A DNA stretch of 6,573 bases from M3007 sp044224705 (GCA_044224705.1 JBGAJY010000272.1:1-6573), one strand, 5' to 3'; shown: positions 1-6,102, counted from the stretch's first letter. The notes: a model not told the origin generated them from the sequence alone. A program made the numbers and translations.

Positions 1-148
1 AGAAGCTGTTTGAGTTATTCCAACCGCTGTGTCAACCCCACCCCCGACCCCTCCCCAAAAGGGGAGGGGAGCCGTGTCGGCCCATGCCCAGTCTCCCCTC
101 CCCTTTTGGGCTCTTGATTACCCAAAAGTTCATTGAAATATTTGTGAT
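1..148. repeat. Left arm of a long nested inverted repeat
   Basis: This stretch has no gene. It is mirrored, with differences, by 1559-1704. From outside inward: an imperfect match around TGTTTGAGTTAT (8-19); a diverged stretch; a perfect 36-bp match (34-69) to the complement of 1637-1672; a diverged spacer (70-94, roughly 16 of 25 positions matching); and a perfect 54-bp match (95-148) to the complement of 1559-1612. Within it, 48-69 is itself a hairpin, CCCCTCCCC-AAAA-GGGGAGGGG, and 61-69 can also pair with 95-103. Such CCCCTCCCC/GGGGAGGGG palindromes resemble dispersed extragenic repeats. The arm may continue to the left of the window. Confidence 0.85.
95..148. repeat. Left terminal inverted repeat block of the insertion sequence
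   Basis: 54 bases identical to the complement of 1559-1612. The part from 111 inward is probably the element's own end; 95-110 (CCCCTCCCCTTTTGGG) looks like half of the surrounding palindromic repeat. The block stops one base before the transposase GTG codon, so any leader or promoter of the transposase lies inside it or further out. Confidence 0.9.
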
Positions 149-1596
149 GTGTTACAGGAATATTTATCGGCCTTGTCCGCGCATTGTATTTTTGGCAATA
201 AGCGGCGTTCTAAACGATTTTTGGGCGTTTTGGCGGCATTGGGGAGCCAATTTGGGTTTACCATTCCACAATGTTTTTCCAGACGCTCACAAACGAAAGG
301 CGCTTATCGTTTTTTGTCCAATAAACAGGTGCAGTCTTATATGATCCACGCTGCTGAACGTGATCGGGTAGTTGATTGGGTTCGCCAAACCAAGCCTTGT
401 GTGGTATTAGCCATTCAGGATACGACTACTTTGGATTACAGCAGCAATCGGGCATCCTCGCGTTTGCAAATTCTGCAGCAGGAGCATCAAAAAGGGTTTT
501 ATGTTCACAACCACCTGTTAATCAATGAACAGGGTGTTCCCCTGGGTTTGTTTGATCAGTACGCGTGGAATCGGCGTTTGGATGAATTAGGCGTACGCAA
601 AGCCAAGCGCAAGGAATTACCCATCGAATCCAAAGAGAGTTATCGATGGCTGCAACAGACCAGATTGTTGCATGAGACCTTTGCCCAGGACACACCAACA
701 ACTTTTATTGAGTTGTGCGACCGGGAAGCTGATATTCACGAGGTGCTGGAGTTCCAGCAACATGCTCATATTCATTACCTTATCCGGGCTCGTGGTGATC
801 GCATAGAAAAAGAGAGCAAGATGGCCATCCGGCCGGCTTTGCTCGCCGCGCAGCCTGTGGCGCAGGGCACTTTCGATGTGGATATTCTGGATTCGGACCC
901 TGGCAAAAGACGAAAAGCACGCCTGGAAGTTCGTTATGCCTCATTTACCCTTCGGCCTAACAACTCCTCCAAAGCCAAGATTAAACGCCAAGCCATTGAA
1001 TTACAGGTAGTATGGGCACGGGAAGTAGGCGCCCCTGAGCAAGTGTCCAAACCCATCGACTGGTTGCTTTTTACCACTTTGCCAGTAAATTCCCTCTCCG
1101 ATGCCCTTCAGATGGTTCATTACTACAAATTGCGTTGGCGCATCGAGCAATTCCATCATGTTCTGAAGGTCGGTTGCAAAATAGAAGAACTACAACTCAA
1201 AGAACCTCAATCACTTGAAAACGCTATCGCTTTATACAGTTTGCTCGCCGTTCAAGTACTCAACTTGCAGTTCCTGGCTCGCCAGCAACCTGATGAACCG
1301 ATGCAAATAGCCGGCTTTGATCCCATAGCCTACAAGGCTGGCGCCTTGTATTTGAAGGCCAAAGCCGATGCCAAGTATGATCCCGATAAGCCTAATCCAA
1401 CTATCGGCGATTTTTTGCTTATCGTCGCTCAAATCGGCGGCAGTATGTTGCAAAAAGGAAAACCGATCGGTTCCAAAATCATTTGGAGGGGCTTACGGGA
1501 CCTCGAATTAATCCTCCAAGCCTTTGAGGCCTTCCATAAACTCAATTCCTCTTAACAAATCACAAATATTTCAATGAACTTTTGGGTAATCAAGAG
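111..1596 (+). mobile_element. IS50/Tn5-like insertion sequence, IS4 family, about 1486 bp
   Basis: One intact transposase gene lies between perfect terminal inverted repeats. I set the ends at CTCTTGATTACCCAAAAGT (left, 111-129) and its complement (right, ending 1596), because this 19-mer lines up with the 19-bp outside end of Tn5/IS50 at about 11 positions, starting with CT and ending in CAxAAGT. The length is close to IS50 (about 1.5 kb). The identity between the two ends extends well beyond 19 bp, inward to 148/1559 and outward to 95/1612, so the exact ends are uncertain. No direct target duplication is visible: the 9 bases outside the left end (CCTTTTGGG) and the right end (CCCAAAAGG) are complements of each other, not copies. 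The element looks more AT-rich than the host genes to its right, consistent with acquisition. Confidence 0.85.
149..1555 (+). CDS. IS4-family (IS50/Tn5-like) DDE transposase
   Basis: Cut-and-paste transposase that cleaves the element's ends and joins them to target DNA. At 468 residues it is close to Tn5 transposase (476) and can be aligned with it along its length. The N-terminal DNA-binding part includes the Tn5-like GAYRF (51-55). The catalytic RNase H-fold core shows D91 in AIQDTTTLDY, D191 in CDREADIH, and E333 in the signature Y326-x2-R329-x3-E333-x6-K340 (the YREK motif of IS4 elements). The C-terminal part (about 365-465), with AQIGGSMLQ and IWRGLRDLE, matches the Tn5 dimerisation domain. 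The start is GTG at 149; an upstream in-frame stop at 134-136 leaves almost no room for another. Met65 (341) lies near the position of the internal start that makes the Tn5 inhibitor protein, but nothing shows that it is used. All catalytic residues are present, so the enzyme is probably functional. Confidence 0.95.
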   Translation: MLQEYLSALSAHCIFGNKRRSKRFLGVLAALGSQFGFTIPQCFSRRSQTKGAYRFLSNKQVQSYMIHAAERDRVVDWVRQTKPCVVLAIQDTTTLDYSSNRASSRLQILQQEHQKGFYVHNHLLINEQGVPLGLFDQYAWNRRLDELGVRKAKRKELPIESKESYRWLQQTRLLHETFAQDTPTTFIELCDREADIHEVLEFQQHAHIHYLIRARGDRIEKESKMAIRPALLAAQPVAQGTFDVDILDSDPGKRRKARLEVRYASFTLRPNNSSKAKIKRQAIELQVVWAREVGAPEQVSKPIDWLLFTTLPVNSLSDALQMVHYYKLRWRIEQFHHVLKVGCKIEELQLKEPQSLENAIALYSLLAVQVLNLQFLARQQPDEPMQIAGFDPIAYKAGALYLKAKADAKYDPDKPNPTIGDFLLIVAQIGGSMLQKGKPIGSKIIWRGLRDLELILQAFEAFHKLNSS

Positions 1597-1612
1597 CCCA
1601 AAAGGGGAGGGG
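1559..1612. repeat. Right terminal inverted repeat block of the insertion sequence
   Basis: 54 bases identical to the complement of 95-148. It begins 3 bases after the transposase stop codon (1553-1555). The inner part to 1596 is probably the insertion sequence end, and 1597-1612 (CCCAAAAGGGGAGGGG) belongs to the palindromic surroundings. Confidence 0.9.
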
Positions 1613-1704
1613 TGACTGGCGCGGACCAACATGTCACCCCTCCCCTTTTGGGGAGGGGTCGGGGGTGGGGTTCACGCCACGGCCGGATAACTCAAACAAC
1701 TTTT
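1559..1704. repeat. Right arm of the long nested inverted repeat
   Basis: Mirror image of the left arm. It begins with the perfect 54-bp inner block (1559-1612), then a diverged spacer (1613-1636), the perfect 36-bp block (1637-1672) containing the hairpin CCCCTCCCC-TTTT-GGGGAGGGG at 1637-1658, and an outer imperfect block ending in ATAACTCAAACA and ACTTTT near 1704. The arm ends directly beside the -7 box assigned to the histidine kinase gene. The hairpin could act as a transcription barrier between the transposase and the kinase gene, but no T-tract follows it, so I do not call it a terminator. Confidence 0.85.
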
Positions 1705-1712
1705 TACTTTTG
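1705..1712 (+). promoter_or_regulatory. Candidate -7 promoter box for the kinase/regulator operon
   Basis: TACTTTTG is a full match to the Bacteroidota -7 consensus TAnnTTTG and ends 19 bases before the kinase ATG, which would give a short leader. No convincing -33 TTG element is seen at the usual distance; that region lies inside the repeat arm. There is no Shine-Dalgarno sequence before the ATG, which is normal for the phylum. Confidence 0.5.
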
Positions 1713-1731
1713 ATCCATTCAACCACAGGCT

Positions 1732-2775
1732 ATGGCCCAAAAATGCTTCAAAGACATTGCCGGATTTGACGACCGCTGGATGCTGATCATCGGCATCCCG
1801 CTGGCCAGTATCCTGATGTCTCTGTTGCTGTTCAGCGATTATTATGAAAAGGGCGACTGGGCGTTTATCGCTATTTGCATTCCGATGTCGCTGGCCTACA
1901 CGAGTGTGTTCTGGTTTTCGATGCGCTGGCTGTACAGCCGGATCAAGTGGAAATATCCGCGGTTTGCAGACATCGGCAAGCGCGTCATGTGGCTCATACC
2001 GCTGTTTTTAGTGCTTTTTTGTGTTGTGACGTTCACGCTCGACTATGTGTTTGCAATCATGCTGGACGGCCACAGGGAAACGCCGAATCTGCTCCTCAAA
2101 TTCATCCCGACGCTGATCCTCACGGCCCTGGTGCTGTCGGTCTACGAGGCTTTCGGTTTTTACCTGCAACTCGAACGCGCTTTGGCGGAAAAAGCCACGC
2201 TGGAGCGCCAGAACCTCGAATCGCAGCTCGAAGGACTGCGCAACCAGGTGAACCCGCATTTTCTCTTCAACAGCCTCAACACGCTGATCTACCTCATCCC
2301 GGAAGAGCCGGAACGGGCGGTGCGTTTTGTGCAGCAACTCAGCAAAGTGTACCGTTATGTGCTGGAAAGCCGGGAGGCCAGAATCATCCCCCTGGGTGAG
2401 GAACTGGACTATCTGCAATCCTATATTTTTCTATTAAAAGAACGTTTTGGTGACAACCTGCGCACGAGCCTGCACGACCTGGACCGAGGGCAAAACGCCG
2501 CCGTGATCCCGCTTTCCCTCCAGATGTTGTTTGAAAACGCGATCAAACACAACGTGATTTCCACGGAAAAACCGCTTACCATCGAAGTTTTTGCCGAAAA
2601 CGGCCACCTCGTGGTGCGCAACAACCTGCAACGCAAGAACCAGGTGATGGACTCCACCGGCGTCGGGCTCGACAACATCCGTTCGCGCTACCGCATGCTG
2701 ACCGGGCGGGAGGTGGAAGTGATCGTGTCGAGGGAGTATTTTACGGTGTTGTTACCGGTGATCGATTTAAATTAA
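1732..2775 (+). CDS. LytS/YehU-type membrane sensor histidine kinase
   Basis: Inner-membrane kinase expected to autophosphorylate on histidine and pass the phosphate to the LytTR regulator encoded 3 bases downstream. Of its 347 residues, about 1-145 contain four hydrophobic segments (roughly 17-34, 43-62, 84-106, 120-145) with no large extracellular domain, so the stimulus is probably sensed in or near the membrane. A helical, charged linker (about 146-170) leads to the His_kinase domain: H176 in NQVNPHFLFNSLN is the phosphate acceptor. The N box is LFENAIKHN (266-274, with N269 and N274) and the G box is STGVGLDNIRSRY (308-320), both for ATP binding. The acceptor motif and the short catalytic domain are typical of the LytS/AlgZ class rather than classical HisKA kinases. 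Stop and next start are so close that co-translation is likely. The signal sensed cannot be read from the sequence. Confidence 0.93.
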   Translation: MAQKCFKDIAGFDDRWMLIIGIPLASILMSLLLFSDYYEKGDWAFIAICIPMSLAYTSVFWFSMRWLYSRIKWKYPRFADIGKRVMWLIPLFLVLFCVVTFTLDYVFAIMLDGHRETPNLLLKFIPTLILTALVLSVYEAFGFYLQLERALAEKATLERQNLESQLEGLRNQVNPHFLFNSLNTLIYLIPEEPERAVRFVQQLSKVYRYVLESREARIIPLGEELDYLQSYIFLLKERFGDNLRTSLHDLDRGQNAAVIPLSLQMLFENAIKHNVISTEKPLTIEVFAENGHLVVRNNLQRKNQVMDSTGVGLDNIRSRYRMLTGREVEVIVSREYFTVLLPVIDLN

Positions 2776-2778
2776 ACC

Positions 2779-3525
2779 ATGCGCATCCTCCTCATCGAAG
2801 ACGAACTCCCCGCCGCCCGCCAGCTCAGCAAACTGCTGCTCGCCGCCCGCCCGGCCTGCCAGATCCTCGACACCCTCGATTCGGTCGAGAGCGCCGTGCG
2901 ATGGCTGCACGCCCTGCCCGCCCCCGACCTCGTGTTCATGGATATCCAGATCGCCGACGGACTCAGTTTCGATATTTTCCGACAGGTGGAAGTAACGGCT
3001 CCGGTGGTGTTTACCACGGCTTTCGACCAGTACGCCGTGCAGGCATTCAAGGTAAATGCCGTGGATTATTTGCTCAAACCCGTTGATCCGGAAGAACTGG
3101 AAAAAGCCCTGAGCAAGGTCGAAAACCGCCGCAGCGCGGCACCTTTCGATTTATCAATGATCGAGCGCTTTTTCAAAAAAGACGCCTATAAAGACCGTTT
3201 TCTGGTCAAAACCGGGCAGCAAATGACCTTTTTGCTCAGCACCGACATCGCCTTTTTCCGCTCGGCCGACGGGCTGACGCAGGCTTTTACTTTTTCCGGA
3301 AAAAAATATTTCGTCGAACACACCCTCGAAGAACTGGAGCGCCTGCTCGACCCACGCGACTATTTCCGCATCAGCCGGGGCATGAGCGTTCGCCTGAACG
3401 CCATCGGGAAAATCGCGCCGCACCTCAACGGCCGCCTCAAGCTGGAAACGAACCCGCCCGCTCCGGACGAAGTCTTCGTGAGCCGGGAGCGGGCGGGAGA
3501 GTTCAAAGTGTGGCTGGGGGGATGA
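2779..3525 (+). CDS. LytTR-family response regulator transcription factor
   Basis: Cytoplasmic DNA-binding partner of the upstream kinase. The receiver domain (about 1-115) has the acidic pair E7/D8, phospho-acceptor D55 in VFMDIQIADG, T80 in FTTAFDQYA and K100 in YLLKP, so it should be phosphorylated normally. The output domain (about 138-247) is a LytTR fold: FLVKTGQQMTFL begins it, DYFRISRGMSVRLNAI (194-209) corresponds to the usual FxRIHRSYLVNxxxI motif, and VSRERAGEFKVWL ends it. In that motif the common VN is RL, a small departure. At 248 residues it has the usual family length. The gene is second in a two-gene operon, and its stop is followed at once by a hairpin. LytTR regulators bind spaced direct repeats; I did not identify such sites in this window, so its targets are unknown. 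Confidence 0.93.
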   Translation: MRILLIEDELPAARQLSKLLLAARPACQILDTLDSVESAVRWLHALPAPDLVFMDIQIADGLSFDIFRQVEVTAPVVFTTAFDQYAVQAFKVNAVDYLLKPVDPEELEKALSKVENRRSAAPFDLSMIERFFKKDAYKDRFLVKTGQQMTFLLSTDIAFFRSADGLTQAFTFSGKKYFVEHTLEELERLLDPRDYFRISRGMSVRLNAIGKIAPHLNGRLKLETNPPAPDEVFVSRERAGEFKVWLGG

Positions 3526-3570
3526 TGCGTTTGCGGTCCTACGGCTTGAAGTCGGTTGACCTCAAACGCA
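3526..3570. terminator. Hairpin between convergent genes, possible bidirectional terminator
   Basis: TGCGTTTGCGGTC (3526-3538) pairs with GACCTCAAACGCA (3558-3570) at 12 of 13 positions. The 19-base loop can form a small inner hairpin (CGGCTT/AAGTCG with a G-T pair). It begins on the base after the regulator stop codon and lies about 30 bases from the stop of the opposing protease gene, the right place for a shared terminator. Neither side carries a clear T-tract, so it may instead be a dispersed palindromic repeat. Confidence 0.45.
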
Positions 3571-3599
3571 GGGGGCACAAACAGATTCACGGCAAGTAA

Positions 3600-4925
3600 T
3601 TAGTTGACCAGCAGTCTTTTAACTACAACTGATTCCTCGTTTCGCAATTCTGCAAAGTACAGTCCGGCAGGCAAGCCGCTCAAATTCAGATCGATTCGGG
3701 GTTGGCCGGCCGCGACAACGAAGGTTTTTACCGCCCGTCGGTCGGGGCTGATCAGACGGAAGGTCGCAGCACCCGACAGAGGGGATTGAAACTCAGCGGT
3801 GACTGATCCGCTGGCCGGATTGGGGTAGAGCAGAAATGCCTGAGCGGCCTGCAATTCGTGGGTCGCCACCGCATCCAGCAGCCCGCTGCGCGGCCCTTGC
3901 AGCACATTTCGCATAAGCGCGACCTGTCCCTGGGTGAACATGTTCATGCAGTCCTCGCTGGCGTAGTCCATGTAATTTTCGATCAGATCGGGCATGTCGG
4001 CATTGTAAAACGGCTCCACCTGGGGGCAGCTGTTTTTCGTGACGTCACAGTCAAAATTGGACTGGGCATCGGCGAAGGGCGTGTCGTCGATACCGTCGCT
4101 TTGGGCGCAGTCATTGGGGCCCAGCAGTCCGCCATCGCCCCAAATATGCCGCAGGCCGAAATAATGGCCGATTTCATGCACCGGAGTGCGGCCTTTGATC
4201 GCCAGGTCGCCGGTGCCTCCGGGTATTTCAATGGTATTCGGATTGTTGCTGCCAAAGGCGCGGAAATCGATCACCACGCCGTCTTCGTCGGCGTTGGGTG
4301 CGTTGCTGCCGGCGGGCCAGTTGGGCAGGTCGGCGGGCGGGAAGGCGAAACCTAGAACCTGGCCGATCACGATGGGGCCGAAGGCGATGGGCTGGATTTT
4401 ACAGACCCAGATGTTGAGGTAGTGTTCGGTATCCCAGGCGTCGCTGCCGCCCTGGGCCGTATGTTTTACCTCGGTGAGCAGGTTGGTGCCCAGCAGGTCC
4501 ACTTCGAAGAGCTGGGTGGTTTGCACCCGTTCGATGGCGGCGAGATTGAATTGAATGCCGGCGCTGCCGGCTACGGGCTGAAAGGCCGGCCGCAGGTTGC
4601 CGGTATCGGCGTTCAGGCGGTTGTAATCGGCGTTGAGCACGGCCATCTGGTCGAGTACGATGTCGTCGGAGAGGTTTTCTGCGGGGTCTTTCCAGATGAT
4701 GTGCACGACGACGTTGACGGTAAGCGGGCTGCGGACGCCGGCCTGCGGTTGGCGCGCGGCGTCGAAGGTGGCGTCGAAATTTGCGGCCAGTTCGGGGTGC
4801 TGGGTGCGCACGATCTGGCTGAAAATATCATTGCCGCACAGCACGGGCGGCGGCGATACCTGTGCCTGGGCGATAGAACAACTGCAAACAAGCGTGAGGA
4901 GAAGCAAAATTGGTTTCATAAACAT
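3600..4925 (-). CDS. Secreted M43 (cytophagalysin-type) zinc metalloprotease with T9SS sorting domain
   Basis: Extracellular endopeptidase of the pappalysin/ulilysin group. The 441-residue precursor starts with a Sec signal peptide (cleavage likely after AQA, about residue 21). Met3, followed by Lys, is an equally good start. The catalytic domain (about 65-355) has the metzincin site H250-E251-IG-H254-YFGLR-H260, with E251 as general base. It is followed by the DDTP segment (280-283), a pair of cysteines (C293, C300) and the Met-turn at M319 in ENYMDYASEDCMNMF, a layout typical of M43. Residues about 361-441, from LLYPNPASGS to VVKRLLVN, form a T9SS type A C-terminal sorting domain, removed when the protein is released or attached to the surface. 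No separate binding domain is present. It is transcribed alone: a terminator lies upstream and a -7 box precedes it. Its substrate is unknown; nutrition and processing of surface proteins are both possible. Confidence 0.94.
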   Translation of the reverse strand: MFMKPILLLLTLVCSCSIAQAQVSPPPVLCGNDIFSQIVRTQHPELAANFDATFDAARQPQAGVRSPLTVNVVVHIIWKDPAENLSDDIVLDQMAVLNADYNRLNADTGNLRPAFQPVAGSAGIQFNLAAIERVQTTQLFEVDLLGTNLLTEVKHTAQGGSDAWDTEHYLNIWVCKIQPIAFGPIVIGQVLGFAFPPADLPNWPAGSNAPNADEDGVVIDFRAFGSNNPNTIEIPGGTGDLAIKGRTPVHEIGHYFGLRHIWGDGGLLGPNDCAQSDGIDDTPFADAQSNFDCDVTKNSCPQVEPFYNADMPDLIENYMDYASEDCMNMFTQGQVALMRNVLQGPRSGLLDAVATHELQAAQAFLLYPNPASGSVTAEFQSPLSGAATFRLISPDRRAVKTFVVAAGQPRIDLNLSGLPAGLYFAELRNEESVVVKRLLVN

Positions 4926-4951
4926 GGCAGGAGGGTAGTGAGTAAGATGTC

Positions 4952-4959
4952 CAAAGATA
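4952..4959 (-). promoter_or_regulatory. Candidate -7 promoter box of the metalloprotease gene
   Basis: Read on the minus strand this is TATCTTTG, a full match to TAnnTTTG, 26 bases before the ATG at 4925, leaving a leader of roughly 20 bases. A TTG-type -33 element is not clear at the usual spacing. No Shine-Dalgarno sequence precedes the ATG. Confidence 0.5.
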
Positions 4960-5010
4960 TCAGCGATGCCTCCAGTTTCAGGGGAAAAAGTCGCCGAACG
5001 ACTATTTCAC

Positions 5011-5045
5011 AAAAAAGCCGGCCGCCCTGTAAAGGACGACCGGCT
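5011..5045 (-). terminator. Rho-independent terminator of the carbonic anhydrase gene
   Basis: On the minus strand, AGCCGGTCGTCC pairs with GGGCGGCCGGCT (12 pairs, two of them G-T) around a 6-base loop TTTACA, followed directly by a run of six T. It lies about 40 bases past the carbonic anhydrase stop codon and upstream of the metalloprotease promoter, separating the two genes into different transcripts. Confidence 0.88.
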
Positions 5046-5086
5046 CGGTTTAAAATCCGAACGTAGGGAGAGAATGACAGGCTTGA

Positions 5087-5872
5087 TCAGAGGCTGGCAT
5101 GTTTCAGCGAACGGCTGCCCAGCGCCTGTACGGGGCGGGCGTTGTCGTGTTCTACGCTGTGGAATGCCTCGATTTGTTCGTGCGAAGCCTCGACCGGGTT
5201 TTGCATAACCAGCCAGGTGACGATTTCGGAACAGGGCGGGGTGGTCAGCGAACCGCCGTAGGTGTAGTAGCTGCGGTTGGAAGGCAGGCAGTCCGACACG
5301 TTGAACGACAGGTTGGCGTCGTCGAAAGTAGCGTCTTTGGTAGCCGGCAGGTGCTCGATGAAGGGTTTCAGGAACTCGTTTTCAGCGCCTTCCTTGAAGA
5401 ATACACCGACGACGGCCAGTTTGCCCGTCGTTTCGTTTTTGTGCACGAAGTGTACTTCCATCGGGTAAGCCACACCGCCGACGGTGTGTTCGCTATGCGT
5501 ATGGAAGTGGTACTGGAGCAGTTTGTAGGTCTGGCCGTCGACCGTGATTTCGCTGCCGGCGTCGCAGTTGAACTGGACGGTGTGGCCGTTATTGACCGCG
5601 TGGGTCGTGGAGGAGACGAAATGTTCGCCGATAGCAACCAGGGTGTTGTCGTCCTGCGCGCCGGTGATGTCGATGGGCGACTGGGCCGGGCCGCCGCAGC
5701 TCGTGTAGTCGACACAGAGGTCTTTCCAGTGGTCGGGGCCTTCGTCGCCGGAGTATTCCCAGTGAACGCCTTCGCAGGAGGGCAGCGTGGTTTGTTTGTC
5801 GTCTTTGCAGGAGGTGAGGGTCAGGAGGGCGCCGCTGAGCAGCAGGAGGCTGAGCTGAAATGCTTTTTTCAT
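5087..5872 (-). CDS. Alpha-class carbonic anhydrase, predicted lipoprotein
   Basis: Catalyses reversible hydration of CO2 to bicarbonate outside the cytoplasm. The 261-residue protein starts with a lipoprotein signal (MKKAFQ, hydrophobic core, lipobox LTSC with C22 as lipidated residue). Family landmarks follow in order: HWEYSG (37-42), QSPIDI (64-69), proton-shuttle H97 in NNGHTVQF, zinc ligands H122 and H124 in QYHFHTHSEH, E128 in the same motif, third zinc ligand H141 in MEVHFVH, and T210 in the active-site loop GSLTTPPCSE. C59 and C214 occupy the positions of the disulfide seen in bacterial alpha enzymes. Every catalytic residue is present, so it should be active. The start is the first ATG after the upstream gap and gives a good signal peptide. 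C22 is followed by KDD, which resembles the export signal that sends Bacteroidota lipoproteins to the cell surface. The gene has its own terminator and probably stands alone. Confidence 0.96.
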   Translation of the reverse strand: MKKAFQLSLLLLSGALLTLTSCKDDKQTTLPSCEGVHWEYSGDEGPDHWKDLCVDYTSCGGPAQSPIDITGAQDDNTLVAIGEHFVSSTTHAVNNGHTVQFNCDAGSEITVDGQTYKLLQYHFHTHSEHTVGGVAYPMEVHFVHKNETTGKLAVVGVFFKEGAENEFLKPFIEHLPATKDATFDDANLSFNVSDCLPSNRSYYTYGGSLTTPPCSEIVTWLVMQNPVEASHEQIEAFHSVEHDNARPVQALGSRSLKHASL

Positions 5873-5916
5873 GTTAGTTAGAGCAGATAGTTAAGGATGA
5901 AGGATAGTGATAGTTC

Positions 5917-5945
5917 GAAACGTACATGCCGGCGGAGCCAGGAAA
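5917..5945 (-). promoter_or_regulatory. Possible promoter of the carbonic anhydrase gene
   Basis: On the minus strand TACGTTTC (5924 to 5917) matches five of the six fixed bases of TAnnTTTG. It is preceded, after a 17-base gap, by TTTC (5945 to 5942), a weak -33 candidate. This would leave a leader of about 40 bases to the ATG at 5872. The match is imperfect and the call is tentative; its interest is that it is overlapped by the 5922-5972 hairpin. Confidence 0.3.
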
Positions 5946-5972
5946 GTCTTGCCAGTCGTCGTCGGCATGTAC
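5922..5972. repeat. Inverted repeat GTACATGCCG upstream of carbonic anhydrase
   Basis: GTACATGCCG (5922-5931) is perfectly complementary to CGGCATGTAC (5963-5972). With G-T pairs the stem can extend to about 14 pairs, enclosing a loop of about 23 bases. It lies 50-100 bases before the carbonic anhydrase ATG, over the candidate promoter. It could be an operator for a dimeric regulator or an RNA hairpin; there is no T-tract, so a terminator is unlikely. Confidence 0.6.
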
Positions 5973-5996
5973 TGATGTGGAGATATGAGCGAGGGG

Positions 5997-6102
5997 GACA
6001 AAACGTGACAGCCATTCGGGAAAAATTTTTCCGACCCTTCCCCGCTTTTGGCTTTTTTTGTGCCTCCATTATTTTTTTTGAAAAAAATGGTCACGTTTTG
6101 TC
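5997..6102. repeat. Perfect 13-bp inverted repeats flanking two AT-rich palindromes
   Basis: GACAAAACGTGAC (5997-6009) and its exact complement GTCACGTTTTGTC (6090-6102) bracket 80 bases. Inside are two more symmetric pieces: TCGGGAAAAATTTTTCCGA (6016-6034), and CCATT with a T-run facing an A-run and AATGG (6066-6090), the latter touching the right repeat. The right copy ends 15 bases before the ATG of the sigma-like gene. Possible roles are paired operator sites, a sigma-specific promoter motif, or the ends of a 106-bp miniature mobile element. No flanking target duplication is evident. Confidence 0.7.

Noticed and set aside
1..110. CRISPR-like or tandem repeat array in the GC-rich blocks
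   Set aside because: The blocks are inverted, not direct, repeats with irregular spacing and only a few copies.
84..344. 86-residue + strand frame with an ATG at 84
   Set aside because: It overlaps the transposase in another frame, begins in the repeat arm and has no recognisable protein features.
102..1605. A 9-bp target-site duplication of the insertion sequence
   Set aside because: The two flanks are complementary, not directly repeated, so no duplication can be claimed.
4863..4919. Lipoprotein signal in the metalloprotease (VCSC near residues 13-16)
   Set aside because: The residues before the cysteines do not fit a lipobox, and a normal AQA cleavage site follows; T9SS cargo uses ordinary Sec signals.
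4422..5066. 214-residue + strand frame antisense to the metalloprotease N-terminus
   Set aside because: It covers the signal peptide and catalytic domain of a clear M43 protease and runs through the terminator hairpin; a shadow frame.
5099..5881. 260-residue + strand frame antisense to the carbonic anhydrase
   Set aside because: It is a GC-driven mirror frame over a gene with every catalytic residue of its family; the Val/Gly/Arg-rich product resembles no known protein.
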